Assembly: GCF_037126465.1 (NCBI RefSeq)
Contig: NC_088208.1
Span: 39,470,685 to 39,534,684, forward strand
Length of the DNA stretch: 64,000 bases
Reading direction: 5' to 3'
Source of the DNA: Ornithodoros turicata
Lineage: Eukaryota; Arthropoda; Arachnida; Ixodida; Argasidae
Position 1 is the first letter of the stretch. Every line of letters starts with the position of its first letter. Below are positions 49,244 through 61,370 of the stretch, piece after piece. The notes beneath the pieces are model-generated. The model saw only the letters and a list, made by a program, of their open reading frames with translations, had not been told where the DNA came from and did not search any database. The position numbers and the translations under genes were made by a program.

Positions 49244-52200
49244 CTAAAGTTCGTCTTTTGTGGGGAACGGCTTCATCAACGCTTCAGGACACAGGTCGTT
49301 GTCGTAAACTTTGTGCTTCTCTTTGCCACACAAAATATTACAGACGAAGTTACACGGACTCGTATCTGCTGAGGCCAGGCTGTCGGCGTACACCCACACT
49401 TGGCAACCTGGAAATTGGCAGAGCAGACTTTAACATCGCAGTGTGACCTTGCATAGCAGAAGGAACTATACACTGGCGTTTCTTGAAAAAAATCTATTCA
49501 AAAGTTATCCGCTGTGAAACGCCCCATCTTATCATCAGCATCTATTGTTGTTGTTTTATGTTTACGTAGGAGAAAGTAATGAACCAAAGCAAAGACTGAA
49601 AATAATTAGAAAAAGGGTGCAAGGTCCTCCCTTGGGAGATGTCCTGCTTTCATATGGCTGAGTATAGTTACAAGAATAATTGTAACCTATGCAGTGTTCA
49701 GGATTTTACTTGGTCTAAGCTGTTGGCAACTACAAGGAACTAGATATTTTGCGCCATTATTGCCTCGCTATCCCAAAGCATTTCACTTACCACCCTTTGC
49801 TTGTGGATAGCGGACCACAGCACATGTCTTGTAGTCAGTGAAGGCGATCACAAATGGCGTCCCTCCAGTGATGGTGTCTTTGAAAGACAAAAAGTGCGAG
49901 TGTTTAGCCAACAATGCACCTACAAGAATGATATCGATCCATCGACACTGGTTAAACATGAGGTATTGCCTGCTAGTTTCGCTAAAGGCGTCTTCTGCTC
50001 TAGTGGTGCAGCAGCAGCAGCAGCAGCAGTCCTTCGTTAGCTCCACTATCACTATTGCTAACGTACGATTACGGGGACTGCGTGGCTCTGAATATTTTGC
50101 CAAAGATTCCTATTGCTGCTAGTGGCTTCTGGTTGGCTGAACGCATGCGGTGACGTCATGGCGCGAGCACACATATTTGGTCTAGATTGTTGGGGTTACC
50201 ATGATGTGATCGTGCCGCCTCGAATGCTTCTGGCATTGTTCGTGTAACTCCGTGACGTGCTTCCCCCATCTCTTACATTTATTTTTCTTCTTTTTTTTAA
50301 TCAATCAATCAATCAATCAATCCTTTCTATGACGCCTCCTGCCCATGAGTCACACCTATCGCCGCGAGATTCCCACTCAATGAATAACTGGATTTTAGAA
50401 TCGGTGTTCCCACAATATTGCCGTTAGAAGGGACATCATTTCTGTATTGTCTTTTCGCAACTGTGCCCTTCCACAGTGTTCCTTTAAGCCCATCCCTTGA
50501 ACGCTGGAGTTTTCATTATCAGTCTACACTGTCCCATTGAAAGCCATTATGCGAAGTTACGGAACTGCACTTGCTCAATATTGCACAAATTGCACGACCG
50601 CAATAACCACAGCGGCTTTGCGGTGTTAAAACACGAAGTAATAAAAAAAAAAGAAACACTTACTCTCAGCTAGTCTTGAATCAAGAACGTTAGACACGTT
50701 GTAACCTTTTGTCCTCGTGAAATGAAGATATCCTCGAGCTTGCAACCTGCAAACGAAATCCTTTTCTTTTAAATACTACTCGCACAGTACTGAGGTACGT
50801 TGCAACAGTGGCATACTACTGGAATTCGCGTTAATCTTCCCAGGCATTGCCTCTTCAAAATTGTACGACACCGAGCATTCCGACGTGTCTTCATAATAAA
50901 CTCAGAAGCGAAAGCCTAGCAAAAAGGAACGTCTTGGCGTCTGAGCCGCCATGACATAGGTGCTGTAACCCAAGAATATACGGTGCAAGAGGCCTTCACC
51001 AGCTCCCGTGGCCAGTCACGTCGAGACTGCGAGGTACCCGGGTTCGAATCTCGGTGCCGGCTGTGCTGTTTGGGGTTTTTCCGAGTTTTCCTCAGACGCT
51101 TTCAGATATATGGCGGCACAGTTCCGTTAAAAGTCGGCCCAGGACGCACATTCCCCCAGGGCGTCAGTCGTGACGTTGCCCACCTCTGTGAGGCCGACAA
51201 CGGCAAGCCCTTTCACCACCACCTCCACCACCACCACCACCACCACCACCACCACCACCACCACCACGCAAGAGGCCTTCCCTAACATAATGGAAGACAA
51301 GCGAATCCGGTTGTGGATAGGGGAGGATGCATTTGGGGCAAGTTCTACTTGTTCCGAGCGTTTGGAGTCCCGTGAAGGTCACATAACCTGACCTTGCACA
51401 TGCCACCTTGGGCACCATGTAGGGACACTGCGGGCACATCTCTTGACGAATACTGAAACTACCTTTCAAAGGGTTACGCCGACAGCTGTGAACCGAACTG
51501 TGAGCTAGCGGTCACGCAATATGGTTGGCGCAAGCTTTCGACCTCACTTTCCGGCAGAAGACTGCGTCTCTCTCTCTCTCATTTCTTCCACCGTGTCGCG
51601 CACAGCGACAGCTGGTACTTGCGGAATGAATTATGTATACCGGCACCGGTAATGCGAACGTTAAAGTTGCTATTTTACTTCACCCCAGCAGCGGTCAGTT
51701 GCACCAGTCATCGTTTCGAGTCCCGAAACAACAACAACTTTATTTTCGGCCTTGGAGAGTGGGGAGTTTCATCGCAACAGGCGATACTCTACCCCAGTGC
51801 TGGGTGGAATGGGGGGAATAAAATAACGAGCCCCTTCACAATAGCGATCGAAGTCCGATGGTGTCCAGAAATGTCAGAAGAGCTTTGAGCGCAGAGCCTT
51901 GCTGGGCTGGATTGGGCCAGGGACCAAGCAATTTCGGTAGGGAGAAAGGGCGAGAGTCCAGCTGACGAAGAGACTCGGAGAGTGTGGTTCGGGAAGGTTC
52001 GTAGTGAGGGAAATGAAGAAGAATGTGCTCCAGATCCTCAAGAGCACCACAGTGGCAGCAGGTCGAGTCCCGAAGTTGGAGATGAAGAAGGCTAAAAACG
52101 GTTCCCTCTTTGATCGACGTGAACAACAACAACGATAAATGAAGGAGAAGAGAAGTGATGATGACATGGGATGTATACCCGTGGTAGCCTCAGGACCCTA

Positions 52201-53881
52201 CCCAACTTCACAGCGGTTAACATGAAAGGATGAATTATGACGACGTGAAAGCAGATGCGGTGAATCCGGAATTACGTACCTCATGGCCCTGTACGAGTCC
52301 CAGTAATCGACGTCATAGACAACTGATTTGTCTTTTTTGTTCATGAACGTCGAATTCGCACGAACGCAACGGGCCCCGCTGTCGAAGAGCCTGTCCTTTG
52401 TGTACGTCCTGTACATCAGGTATAAGGAGACATTTTTCTGGCAAAACTGAAAAAGAAAGAAAGAAAGAAAGAAAAAGGAAATAGGAACAATGTACGGTTT
52501 GTTTATAGACCAGAAAAAATGACAACTTCGCTTGCTCTGCCAACTGCAACTTTCAAGTGCCTCTCCAGACTAATCCTGGCGCCTTCGAAATATACTGGTA
52601 AGTAGAGCGTCGAACCGAAACGTTTTTTTTTTTTTTTTTCGGTTTGTCTCGGGTTCGGGTTCGCCATAAAGGGTCGGTTCTGGTTCAGCTCCGGAGTTGA
52701 CGTATATCGGTTCGATTAACCGTTTCAGAGGCTGTAAACCGGCTCGGAACCAGTTCGAGGTTCTAATATGCTACAAAATTATAGGTAGCCACTAAAAATG
52801 ATACAATATCTCTTAGTTACGCTTTTTATGCATTTATTTCTGAGTTTCGACCAACAGGACCCCCTTTTATCCCTTCCCCGAGCAACGTTCTAGGCAGGCA
52901 GACCGCTCCAATCCCCACATCACCCCCCACCACACACCAAACCGAACCGAACCGAACCGGTATCCCGAACCAGTTATCGAAGTTTTTATATCGGTTTGGT
53001 TCCGGTTCAGCTCCAAAATGGCGCTAGTAATTCCGGTTTCGGTTCCGGTTCTGTTTGACGCTTAACTAATTTAAAAAATCAAGTATAACGTTGAATAGAT
53101 TAAGCTTAATTTTGAGGAATAGAACGTCGGGATGGGCGTGACTTGGCTCCCGCCTGGCAACACTGTCGCTCCACGAGAGCTCAAATGTAGCTCAAGCGTT
53201 CAGCGTGAGGATGACCCTCTTGGCGAGTCTGAAACTTGTGAAAGCGTGCCGGTCACTTGCAAAATACATATAGGAAAATACATATTGCTTTATTGCAAGC
53301 ATTTATACCTCGCCTATTGGCTGTTCGCGCGATGTTCACGAAATACTAAGAAATGCAGATCCTGTCACAAAATTTTCTTTCACAACATTCCACTATGTTG
53401 AGAGATAAACTAAAAGAACGAACCACACCTGCCCATCAGTTTCGGAATGACGCAAACGTAAGCGTGTATGCCTCCCGTGACTCTATAGTAGCGGGTTTTC
53501 GTTAGGACAACATACCTGCACAATACGCTCCACGCGTAACGCCTCGTATAAGACCCAACTCTTAAAAGGCATACCTACTCCCCTACGAAGTACTTGCACA
53601 CGTGCACGTGACTATATTCACATACGCCCCTATCAAGCCCAATAATACTATTCATTAAACACCTGACCGTGCAATACCGGCACGAGATAATGACAATCAG
53701 TTACCAATGAATGAGCCGTATCATCACCTACCTTCCAGGCATCCTGGTACCTTTCGTCCCCCTTTACGAGTTCTGCATAGGACCAATCATAGTCTGTTTT
53801 GTCACCCGTCCCTCCGACTACAAACGCTAACCTCGTAGACAAGCACACGAGACCGAAGACCAAAGCTCCTGTCAAATTCAT
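49244..53881 (-). CDS. Tick lipocalin, complete (5 exons, ~216 aa), C-terminal KDEL
   Basis: Predicted tick lipocalin. Minus-strand exons: 53732-53881, 52280-52446, 50664-50746 (83 nt), 49791-49877 (87 nt) and 49244-49407. Splice sites are GT-AG and phases 0, 2, 1, 1. Signal peptide MNLTGALVFGLVCLSTRLAF. Exon 1 ends RYQDAWK. Exon 2 starts FCQKNVSLYLMYRTYTKDR and has ARCVRA. Exon 3 has GYLHFTRTKGYNVSNVLDS. Exon 4 has PFVIAFTDYKTCAVVRYP. Exon 5 starts GCQVW, has PCNFVC and ILCG, and ends PTKDEL before TAG. That C-terminus matches the ER-retrieval signal, unusual for a saliva protein. AATAAA is at 49210-49215. Intron 2 contains a SINE and a LINE. The divergent neighbour starts at 57839. Confidence 0.87.
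50011..50033. repeat. (CAG)n microsatellite
   Basis: Seven to eight CAG units in intron 3 of the lipocalin gene. Confidence 0.85.
50301..50324. repeat. (TCAA)n microsatellite
   Basis: Tandem TCAA units next to a T-rich run in intron 3. Confidence 0.85.
50998..51267 (+). mobile_element. tRNA-derived SINE with (CAC)n tail, full length
   Basis: GCAAGAGGCCTTC flanks it exactly (50985-50997 and 51268-51280). The head has CCCGTGGCC (box A area) and GGTTCGAATCTCGGTGCCGG (box B). The body has GGGGTTTTTCC, AGTCGGCCCAGGACGCACA and CACCTCTGTGAGGCCGACAA. The tail is a long (CAC)n run. The tRNA-like part is not a functional tRNA: there is no foldable anticodon arm. Confidence 0.9.
51728..52132 (-). mobile_element. 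5'-truncated LINE, ORF2 C-terminus and 3' UTR
   Basis: The minus-strand frame (52132 to 51836) has TCCHCGALEDLEHILLHF (knuckle with the last C changed to F), KLLGPWPNPAQQG and FLDTIGLRSLL. The 3' UTR ends in AAAATAAAGTTGTTGTTG. A further LINE-tail scrap with (AAC)n lies at 52124-52175. Confidence 0.82.
52618..53070. mobile_element. Motif-expanded element (GGTTCGGTT/AACCGAACC repeats)
   Basis: Starts AGCGTCGAACCGAAACG and ends GGTTCTGTTTGACGCT, so the tips are inverted (AGCGTC). The subterminal parts are runs of GGTTCGG and CGAACCGAACC. Same architecture as the hAT-like elements at 40936 and 59101, but an 8-bp target duplication is not evident. Confidence 0.65.
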
Positions 53882-54365
53882 CCCGATAGATATGTAGTCG
53901 TCCTTTCGCAGCTCCTACCTAAGAACACTCGTTGAAGGTGTCTCTCTGCGAGGTACATTCAGCGTGTGGTATGACTCTTCAAATATCAAAGGTACGCACG
54001 ATGTATTGTTAGCGGCATAGGCGTCTGAGGCAACCTGGACAACATCTGCGTTCTAGTGTTGCACTTATTGCGGTGGTGCACGTGGCTTTTCGAAAGGTCT
54101 GTCTGCTGCTGGTTGTTAAATGAGCCACGAGGTGATATTTAACGTGGCTCGAAACCCTATCTCATTTGCAAAGCTGCCCATCAGGAAACGCCATGCCAGA
54201 TGTTTTCGTTCTGCGATGTATTACAACTGCGCAATCAAATTGAAAAAAAAAAAACAGTCGGAGACTGGAACCGCGGGTGTCCGAAACGATGCTCACGTGC
54301 CCTAGTTCCTCCGTGCCTTTTTTTTTATTTGTTTGTTTGTTTCTTCTGAGCTCACGCGCCACTTA

Positions 54366-54490
54366 TAGGAACGATTTTTATTAGTGAATTTTAGTTATTG
54401 TCATATTGTGGTTGCATACTGTCATCGAAATGATGCTCGCCTGGCCGTATAAACTCAACTGCAAAAATGACAACAGCACCAACATAGCAG
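54366..54490. repeat. 120-bp dispersed repeat, copy 1
   Basis: GGAACGATTTTTATTAGTG through GCATACTGTCATCGAAATGA and CTGGCCGTATAAACTCAA. A second copy is at 56058-56180, which continues into a LINE-type tail (GAAGTGATGATGACATGGG). Confidence 0.8.
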
Positions 54491-54495
54491 ACCTC

Positions 54496-54648
54496 CCCAA
54501 GCAGCACAATGTACCGAAAGTCGAGTGCAATGGGGGTGGACGGGTAGGTGGAAGGCCTTGAACAGACTCGTGAGACTAAAGAACATTGATAAGACACATA
54601 CCGTCCACCCCTATTGCACTCGATTTTCAGTGCATTGTGCTGCTTGGG
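54496..54648. mobile_element. 153-bp palindromic MITE, family 2, copy 2
   Basis: Same ends (CCCAAGCAGCACAATGTAC) and same length as 32693-32845. Confidence 0.9.
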
Positions 54649-54649
54649 T

Positions 54650-54832
54650 CTACGTTATCCATTACGTTTCGCCGCGGCGCAAAGCGTGCTGGTGGCCATT
54701 ATCAGCTTTACCAGCCTATCAGCGGACGTGTTTTTCCCGCTTCTTACCCACCACAGCGAAATATAACCTCGAACCGGCCTTCTCGTTACGTCACATGTTT
54801 ATAAACAGGGGGTCGTCTATATACCTGCCTGA
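54650..54832. repeat. Dispersed repeat (CCCACCACAG family), copy 2
   Basis: Aligns with 38316-38512 and 58018-58192. It directly abuts the MITE. Confidence 0.8.
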
Positions 54833-55560
54833 GCTGTGCTCCTCTACGTCGAGAGTCACGTGCCCGGGGACCACGTTACGTCAAGTCGCCATTTTTAGTG
54901 ACATCTCTTTAGAGTTGTCCTTGTGTTTCCCTTTGGTCTTCCTCAGACGAATGTTGGGACAGCCCTTTGTGAAGTTCGCCCAAGACGCTCGACCTCCCCA
55001 CCTCCTGAGCGACATACCGCCATGACGGCATAAAGCGTGTTTGGTTATAACGCTATTACAACTGCCACTTAACTGGTCGCACTCTTAAGTGCACACCAGC
55101 ACCTGAGATTCTGTTGGTAAAGCGACGACTGGCGGGCTTGAATATCGCCCGAGAATACCCTCAATTTGATCAGATGGTACAAAACGTTTAGCCGCGTCTT
55201 CCGTGAGGGACATCGTGTACGGGACTTCGTGCCTGCCATCTTATGCCCCAGTCTCAATGCGGGGCAACATTCTTCGCTGGCGGAGGTACATCTCTGTGCC
55301 TGCAGGTCTTGAGTTCTCTCGAAGTATAGAAGAGACAGGGTACTACCGTTGGACGAGTTGAGTTAGACTTCGCCATCCAGCAGAATATTGAAACCAGAAT
55401 GGCAGATGGCAGCGCTGCCCCTCTCACCGGTTATGTGTAAAAAAGTGCGAGTATAATATAATAATAATAATATTAAGTAATTGCCGATCGGAAGCACAGG
55501 GACCACAGCGCTGATTCAACGTCAGAGGGTCACGTGCTTTGGAGCGACGAAGATGATTGG

Positions 55561-55809
55561 TGGTGGTGGTGGTGAAAGGACTCTCCGTTGTCGGCCTCAC
55601 AGAGGTGGGTGACGTCACAAACGCCCTGGTAAATGTGCGTCCTGGGCCGACTTCTAAGGGAACTGTGCCGACATATGTCTTGAAGCGTCTGAGGAAAACC
55701 CAGGAAAAACTCCAGACAGCACAGCCGGCGCCATGATTCGAACCCGTGTACCTCCCCAGTCTCGACGTGGCATGGCCAGCACGCTAGCCACTGAGCCACG
55801 CGAGCTGGT
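55561..55809 (-). mobile_element. tRNA-derived SINE, full length, minus strand
   Basis: AAGATGATTGG flanks it at 55550-55560 and 55810-55820. Read on the minus strand it has box A-like GCGTGGCTCAGTGGCTAGCG, box B-like GGTTCGAATCATGGCGCCGG, the common body and a short (CACCAC)n tail. Confidence 0.9.
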
Positions 55810-56057
55810 AAGATGATTGGAATATAGGTGCTGATCTGCTGGCCAGACCAACCGCTTTCCGGTCCAGATGAGCCTCTGTCGGCGACGGTCGTGTGCTCCT
55901 GAGCAGCGCGCTTTTGGTTTTGGCTCATTTGCATAGAGAAATTCGTCTATATGAATATTTCGCGACACGCACTGGATTCTGGATTTTTGAGATATTGAAT
56001 GACCTTCAATAAGGATTGTCTCCCATTCGGCTATCTCGCTTTAGCTCAAGATTTCCT

Positions 56058-56215
56058 GAGGAACGATTTTTATTAGTGAATTTTAATTAATTGTCATATT
56101 GCGGTTGCATACTGTCATCGAAATGATGCTCGCCTGGCCGTATAAACTCAATTGCAGAAATGACAATAACAACAACATAGTAAATAAAGGAGAAGTGATG
56201 ATGACATGGGATGTT
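56058..56215. repeat. 120-bp dispersed repeat, copy 2, plus LINE tail
   Basis: Second copy of 54366-54490, extended by AACAACAACATAG and GAAGTGATGATGACATGGGA, as in the scraps at 30541-30603 and 52124-52175. The whole is probably a LINE 3' end in antisense. Confidence 0.65.
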
Positions 56216-57080
56216 TCCCCGTGGTGCTGCTGTCATTGCTTTTTGATAACAAACCTGTAAAGGACAACAAAAAAGGAAAAAGAAAACGCCCTCGATACTT
56301 GGCATTTTGCGATTCACTTACAGTAACTTTGCTTGTTGGTGCTGCACGGCAGCTGTGTTTCTGAACTTTCACGTTTTGCAACTTTCTAGGTAGCGTGTGA
56401 GTTCGATGCTCAATTCTTAAATTTAAAGGGCCCAGGAGTGCTGATGTAACATATGGCGCCCACACCTTTCCTTATCCTCGCTTCTTGGAGTTAATTTAGA
56501 AAACAGACAGATGTTCGCGCCGTCTCTTCGTTTACATTTTCCACCTGCGCATGGGTTACGTCCTGGACGAGGAACAGCGCATGCGTAGTACGCTGACGTC
56601 TGCGTGCATTGTTCCCGATTCTTGGAGATGATACAGCGTTCTGTTGAAATAGGTGGTGGGCAGTAATAGCAACACTTTGTATTATAATACAATTACTGTA
56701 ACTCTGTGACTGTAACTACTACTGTATTACTCTTGCTTGTATGCTTATGTATGCTCGGGTCAATTCCTTTTTCTTGCATGTCAAGTGTTTGGGAACTGGG
56801 AACTAGTCAAGCTAGCTGTAGCTTTTTTTTTTCTTCAGTTTTCCCCATCAAATATTATTTGATGAACTAAACATTCACATAATAGTATTATAATACAACT
56901 ACCGTAATACTTTTGAGTATTTTTATTGTGTATCCTAAATTTATAATAGACGAAATTGAAATATTTCATATATTCCATTCAATTCAATACTTTATTTTCC
57001 TTATTCATGTTATTTATATTATAGTATTATATATATTATATTCGTGTTATACTGCTCTAGAATGTGTAATACTTTTTGAG

Positions 57081-57112
<32 letters not shown>

Positions 57113-57838
57113 TTGGGGCTTCACGTCGTGAGACAACTGTGATCACGAGCGACGCCACAGTGGTAGGGTCTGTGGATTAATTTTGCGCACCTGAGGGTTC
57201 TTTAACATGCGCCCAAATCCCCACGCACCGCACACCCCATTTAACGTACCTCGCGGAAGACGGTGTGTCTGAGCAACTTGTACCCTTCCACAAAGTTGCC
57301 ACTGTCCTCTACCGGGTTGCTGCGTTGGTACGACACTCTTTACAAATCACGTGGTGATAAAACTACTCGAAAGACAGCGGTATTAAAAGAGGTACACTTA
57401 AGTTTTATAACTTTCGTTACTTGAGGGTTATTATTACTTTATCCCTTCACAGCAAGATGCAATTGGGTAACTTCAGAACTCTCACTGTGTCCTTTACCTC
57501 CGTACGACATGCTCTATTTCTGCACCACTTGGACTTAATTTAAACCTTCATTTAAAGACCGCAAGTCTGTAAACCAGCTCTGACTTACAACACAACGTTA
57601 AAGCCATGCGTCTTCGAGCACATTTCAGCGATCACTGTCAACGCCTCAACAAAAGCTTTACTTGAAGATTGATTTTCGGATTTGATGCGAGTCGTTGCAC
57701 TCAATAACTTTCCATTACGCGGCGCTTTTTTTGTGTTTGTAAATCTTAAGAGGTATCGTTCCACACCAGAAAGCTTTACATTTGAAAGATTAGGATTACA
57801 CTTGGAAGCCGCGAGCTACAATTAGAACTGTTACAGCC

Positions 57839-60800
57839 ATGCGATTTCTGTTTCCCGCGCTCGTGGTCTGTTACATCGCTGCCTCGGCTTTCGCATCTGA
57901 AGGTGATAATGGGCGCGATGGAGATCAGCACAAGCTCGATAAGCATCGAGACATACTGAAGGTAAGGGTCTTTCCTTCCTTCCGTCATGGATGCAATGCT
58001 GGACAATGGATATGGACGACCTGAGCCCGTACGTCGATTATGTAACGCAACAGCGCAAAGCATGCTGGTCTGCACTATTATCTTTATCAGTCGACACGTT
58101 CTGCCCGCTTGTTGCCCACCACAGCAAAATGTAACCTCGAACCAGTCTTCTCGTGACGTCACATGTTTGTAAACAGAGGGTCGTCTATTTATAACTCGAG
58201 GCTCTATATATGTTGCGGCAAAAACGCCTTCTGTCGTCGAGGCTCCAAGCGCTGCGCCTGTGGCCGAACGTTTCTCAATAGGCTCCGTGTTCGTTTATTT
58301 GTTCGCTAGACTACATGCGAAACTGTACTCATGACGATTTTCAGTAATATTAGGAAAAGTGCCGAACTTTTCATAATTTCGTGTGTCTTCTGTTTTCAGC
58401 TCATTTCAAGTAATATCACTGTGTATCTCCTGCAACGCACCCTGGACCAGAGTTACATGTTTTTTAACTATACATGTGTTCGTGGCTTCTTCGACGCAGT
58501 GAAAACGGCGGGCAATGATCGCCGGGCGAATATTAGGTTTCAGTACAAACATCCGAGATATGGCACGGTGTAAGTTGTACTACGCAACAAAAAAAAAATC
58601 ATAGGCATACACGGTGTGTGCAGATAAACGTAAGTGGCATTTGCAGACATGTTTCGCATCGTTCATAAGGGAGAAAGCAAAACAAAGACCAGCACATCAG
58701 ACAAGCTTTCTTTGTTCTTGCTTGATCCCTCCATCACGCAGCCTTACCAACATTAGCCCGTTTTGACACGCTTGATAAATTCAACTCATAGCCTTTTTAT
58801 CGGTAGAACTCCCAGTTATTTGCACACACCCCGTAGTTCGTTCTTGGCGCACATGTGCTTCATTTTCTTTTATTCATGTCGCAGAGTGGGACATACAGCG
58901 TATTTTAAGGTGCCAGAGAAGAAAAACGGGCGAAACAACAAGCCTCATTCTTTAATATCCGTTAACGATGATGTGGCCCGCGGTTCTGAAAGTTCGAGTG
59001 GTCTTGTGAAGGTGAAGAACAAAACACGTAAGATCCCGTTCTGTTATTGGGCGCATTCGCGTAATAATGTGTCACAATCGTAACCTGCTACTACAGAGAC
59101 CAGGGATCGGAACCGAAAGTGAACCCGAACCGAAAACCGCTAAGAGCCCGTATTTTTCGCTGAACCGGAACGGAACCCCGATTCAGAATATTTCTTTCTA
59201 GCGTCGAGCCGAACCGGAACTCAACCGAAATGAATTTAGGCGGTTACTGGTTCGCGAAACGGTTCAGACGTAGCACCGTTGAGAGATCGGAACTACGATT
59301 TACGCAGCGGATTGAGCCGCGTTGCCCAACAAATTCGAAACCGAAAGTGAGCAACACAAAACTGCGCGAGGTACTTCCTCCTAGCAGCTATTGTGTGCAT
59401 TCAGTTGTGTTAGTTTGTTTTGATGTCTTCCTTTTGGCGATTGAAGGACTCTTTGTACACGATTTTTGTTGTCCAGCAATCCCAACTTTTCATTTTGGGC
59501 TGTGAAAATAACGGTCAGTCCCTGAGCAGTAGGGTGTGTACGATGAGTGAACATATAGAGTACAATATGGCTGCCGTTACGTTGCACGATCTGTTACACG
59601 CAGTGTTGCTGTCAACCACTGCTGTTACATCAACAACAACAACAAAAGTACATTTGTGTTATTTGAGAATCGTAAGGATGTGCTTGCTTTTAACCCATGA
59701 GAATCTGCTCAAGATTCACTTTCCTGAACCGGTTAAAACCGATATTTTGCGCTCCTGCGGAGCTGAACCCGAACCGAACCAATATGTCTGAACCTGAACC
59801 CGAACCGAACCGCATAAAATAACTGTTCCGATCTCTGACAGAGGCAGACCTGGAAGGCGTATCATCCTTAGGGATACCGGTTCGCAGGCAAGTTAAGGTA
59901 GCGGCTGCGCTTGATCGGGTCTGCGGCTACAGCAGGAAGTCGTGATTGCAGGTGCCGTTATGAGAGAAAAAGTAAAAAAAAAGAAAGTCAATTAAAGCTC
60001 CTCTGAAACAAAATATTTTGTTCTACCTTTTAGCGATATTTTAATGGTAGGTCAGTTGTGCTTTTCTCTCATCTGTTTGCTGCCCATCATTTTGTATGCG
60101 CGGTTGCACCAGCAGTGTGCGCAGCTTCTGTACGCTCGACTTTCTTCGTGACACATCATTATCGTAAAGTTTCTCGTAACATCAAAAACACAGCCAGTGG
60201 CGAACCCCAGCACGTGAGCTTCTCATATGCAATGTCCGTGATCAAGGAGGACGATCGAAATGGGGGTAGGTAGACATAGCTTCCAGCAGCGTGCGTCAGA
60301 GATTTCCGGAGGACGTTGAAGAACTCCAGGTTGTCTTTGAAATTAGCCGCAGTCCTACCCTTCGCACATGTAGAATCTAGCTACACAAGTGTAGTAGGTG
60401 GGCTCACCTTACGTGTAAATCTACCCCCAATTATGCAATGCCTTCGGGAGAGGAGCAGGACAAGTGTATCGTCGTCTGTTCTCGTAGTCGTCTGCTACGA
60501 GCCGCAAGTATTTTCGCCATCTTCTCTCTCTCTCTCTTTTCGATTGTAATGTGTCAACTATTATTGTCAGTACTGATTGTACTAGGTGTACCGCTCTCAT
60601 TTAATTCAGATGTTAGTTGTTGTCATGGGCCTTCCTAGGGCACCATTAACCCTTGGTGGAATATGTTAGGCATTCCAGACGACGAGAAGCCTAGACTGGA
60701 GCTACTGTTTACTGATTACCACGACTGTGCAATCTTCCGCCATTCAACACGTCAACATGGTACGTGCTACCGTTTGCGTGGAACTCGCTGTATCTGATGT

Positions 60801-61370
60801 GGCATTTGTCTTGAACTTCGGTTTCGGTACAAACTCTTGCTTTGGCAGTGGATCTGTTGATACCATGTCCACCTATAGTCAGGGCTGTCGCCGTATATCG
60901 AACCCAGTCGAGGACAACAGCGTGGTATGATAAAACATGTCGTCCTCTGCGAGGTGTACTAAGCACCGAATGCAGTGTGTTGAGATTTTAGAATTCTCGG
61001 GTGGACGGTGGACATAGCTGTCAATCATGGCTGTCTCGTGACGTAAAGCCACGAACTGTTGTCTTAACATCTGCAAATAGAGCGTGTAAACAACGTAATG
61101 AGAGATGCTCTCCTGACTCTGATGCATTTGTGTTTTTCAGACTGCGAAATGTGGGTCAGCGAGAATCATCTCGCCGATGAGAAGAAGTTGTTCTGCTGCA
61201 AGTTCATCTTCGCGAAAGAGTGCGGAAACACAAATTTCCGAGTTTATAACCGTTCAGAGTGCACACCGTTTTTTGAGAAAGCAGGTACTGCACCTGTTAC
61301 GTATTACGCATTTCAAGATGTCCCCACCCCGTATCCAAACACGTGGAGAGCAAAGTCGAAATCCCAATAA
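57839..61370 (+). CDS. Tick lipocalin, complete (5 exons, ~251 aa)
   Basis: Predicted secreted tick lipocalin on the plus strand. Exons: 57839-57961, 58400-58569, 58885-59027, 60670-60759 and 61141-61370. Phases 0, 2, 1, 1 are maintained. Signal peptide MRFLFPALVVCYIAASAFA. Exon 1 ends KHRDILK, so the Trp of the usual DAWK is replaced. Exon 2 has SNITVYLLQRTLDQS and FNYTCVRG. Exon 3 is 60 nt longer than in the other genes and ends VKVKNKT. Exon 4 has LELLFTDYHDCAIFR. Exon 5 starts DCEMW, has FCC and KECG, and carries a longer C-terminal tail (EKAGTAPVTYYAFQD). AATAAA overlaps the stop (61366-61371) and another is at 61748. A phase-neutral possible cassette exon lies at 60194-60265. Intron 3 holds a hAT-like element. 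Confidence 0.85.
58018..58192. repeat. Dispersed repeat (CCCACCACAG family), copy 3
   Basis: In intron 1 of the plus-strand lipocalin gene. Aligns with 38316-38512. Confidence 0.8.
59101..59837. mobile_element. hAT-like non-autonomous element (GAACCG repeats), 8-bp TSD
   Basis: TIRs CAGGGATCGGAAC and, inverted, CAGAGATCGGAAC. Flanking 8-mers are ACAGAGAC (59093-59100) and ACAGAGGC (59838-59845). Subterminal parts consist of GAACCCGAACCG units on both sides. The middle is unique and non-coding. Inserted in intron 3 of the plus-strand gene. Confidence 0.88.

Larger units (their letters stand above)
53882..57838. promoter_or_regulatory. Divergent intergenic region between two lipocalin genes
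   Basis: Lies between the start codons of the (-) gene ending at 53881 and the (+) gene at 57839. It must contain both promoters, but no TATA box is obvious at either end. The middle is filled by repeats: MITE 54496-54648, dispersed repeat 54650-54832, SINE 55561-55809, and a pair of 120-bp repeats at 54366-54490 and 56058-56180. 56640-57125 is AT-rich with a (TAA)n run at 57078-57113. Confidence 0.5.

Noticed and set aside
51217..51267. (CAC)n run as an independent microsatellite or poly-histidine gene
   Set aside because: It is the tail of the flanking SINE, inside its target duplication.
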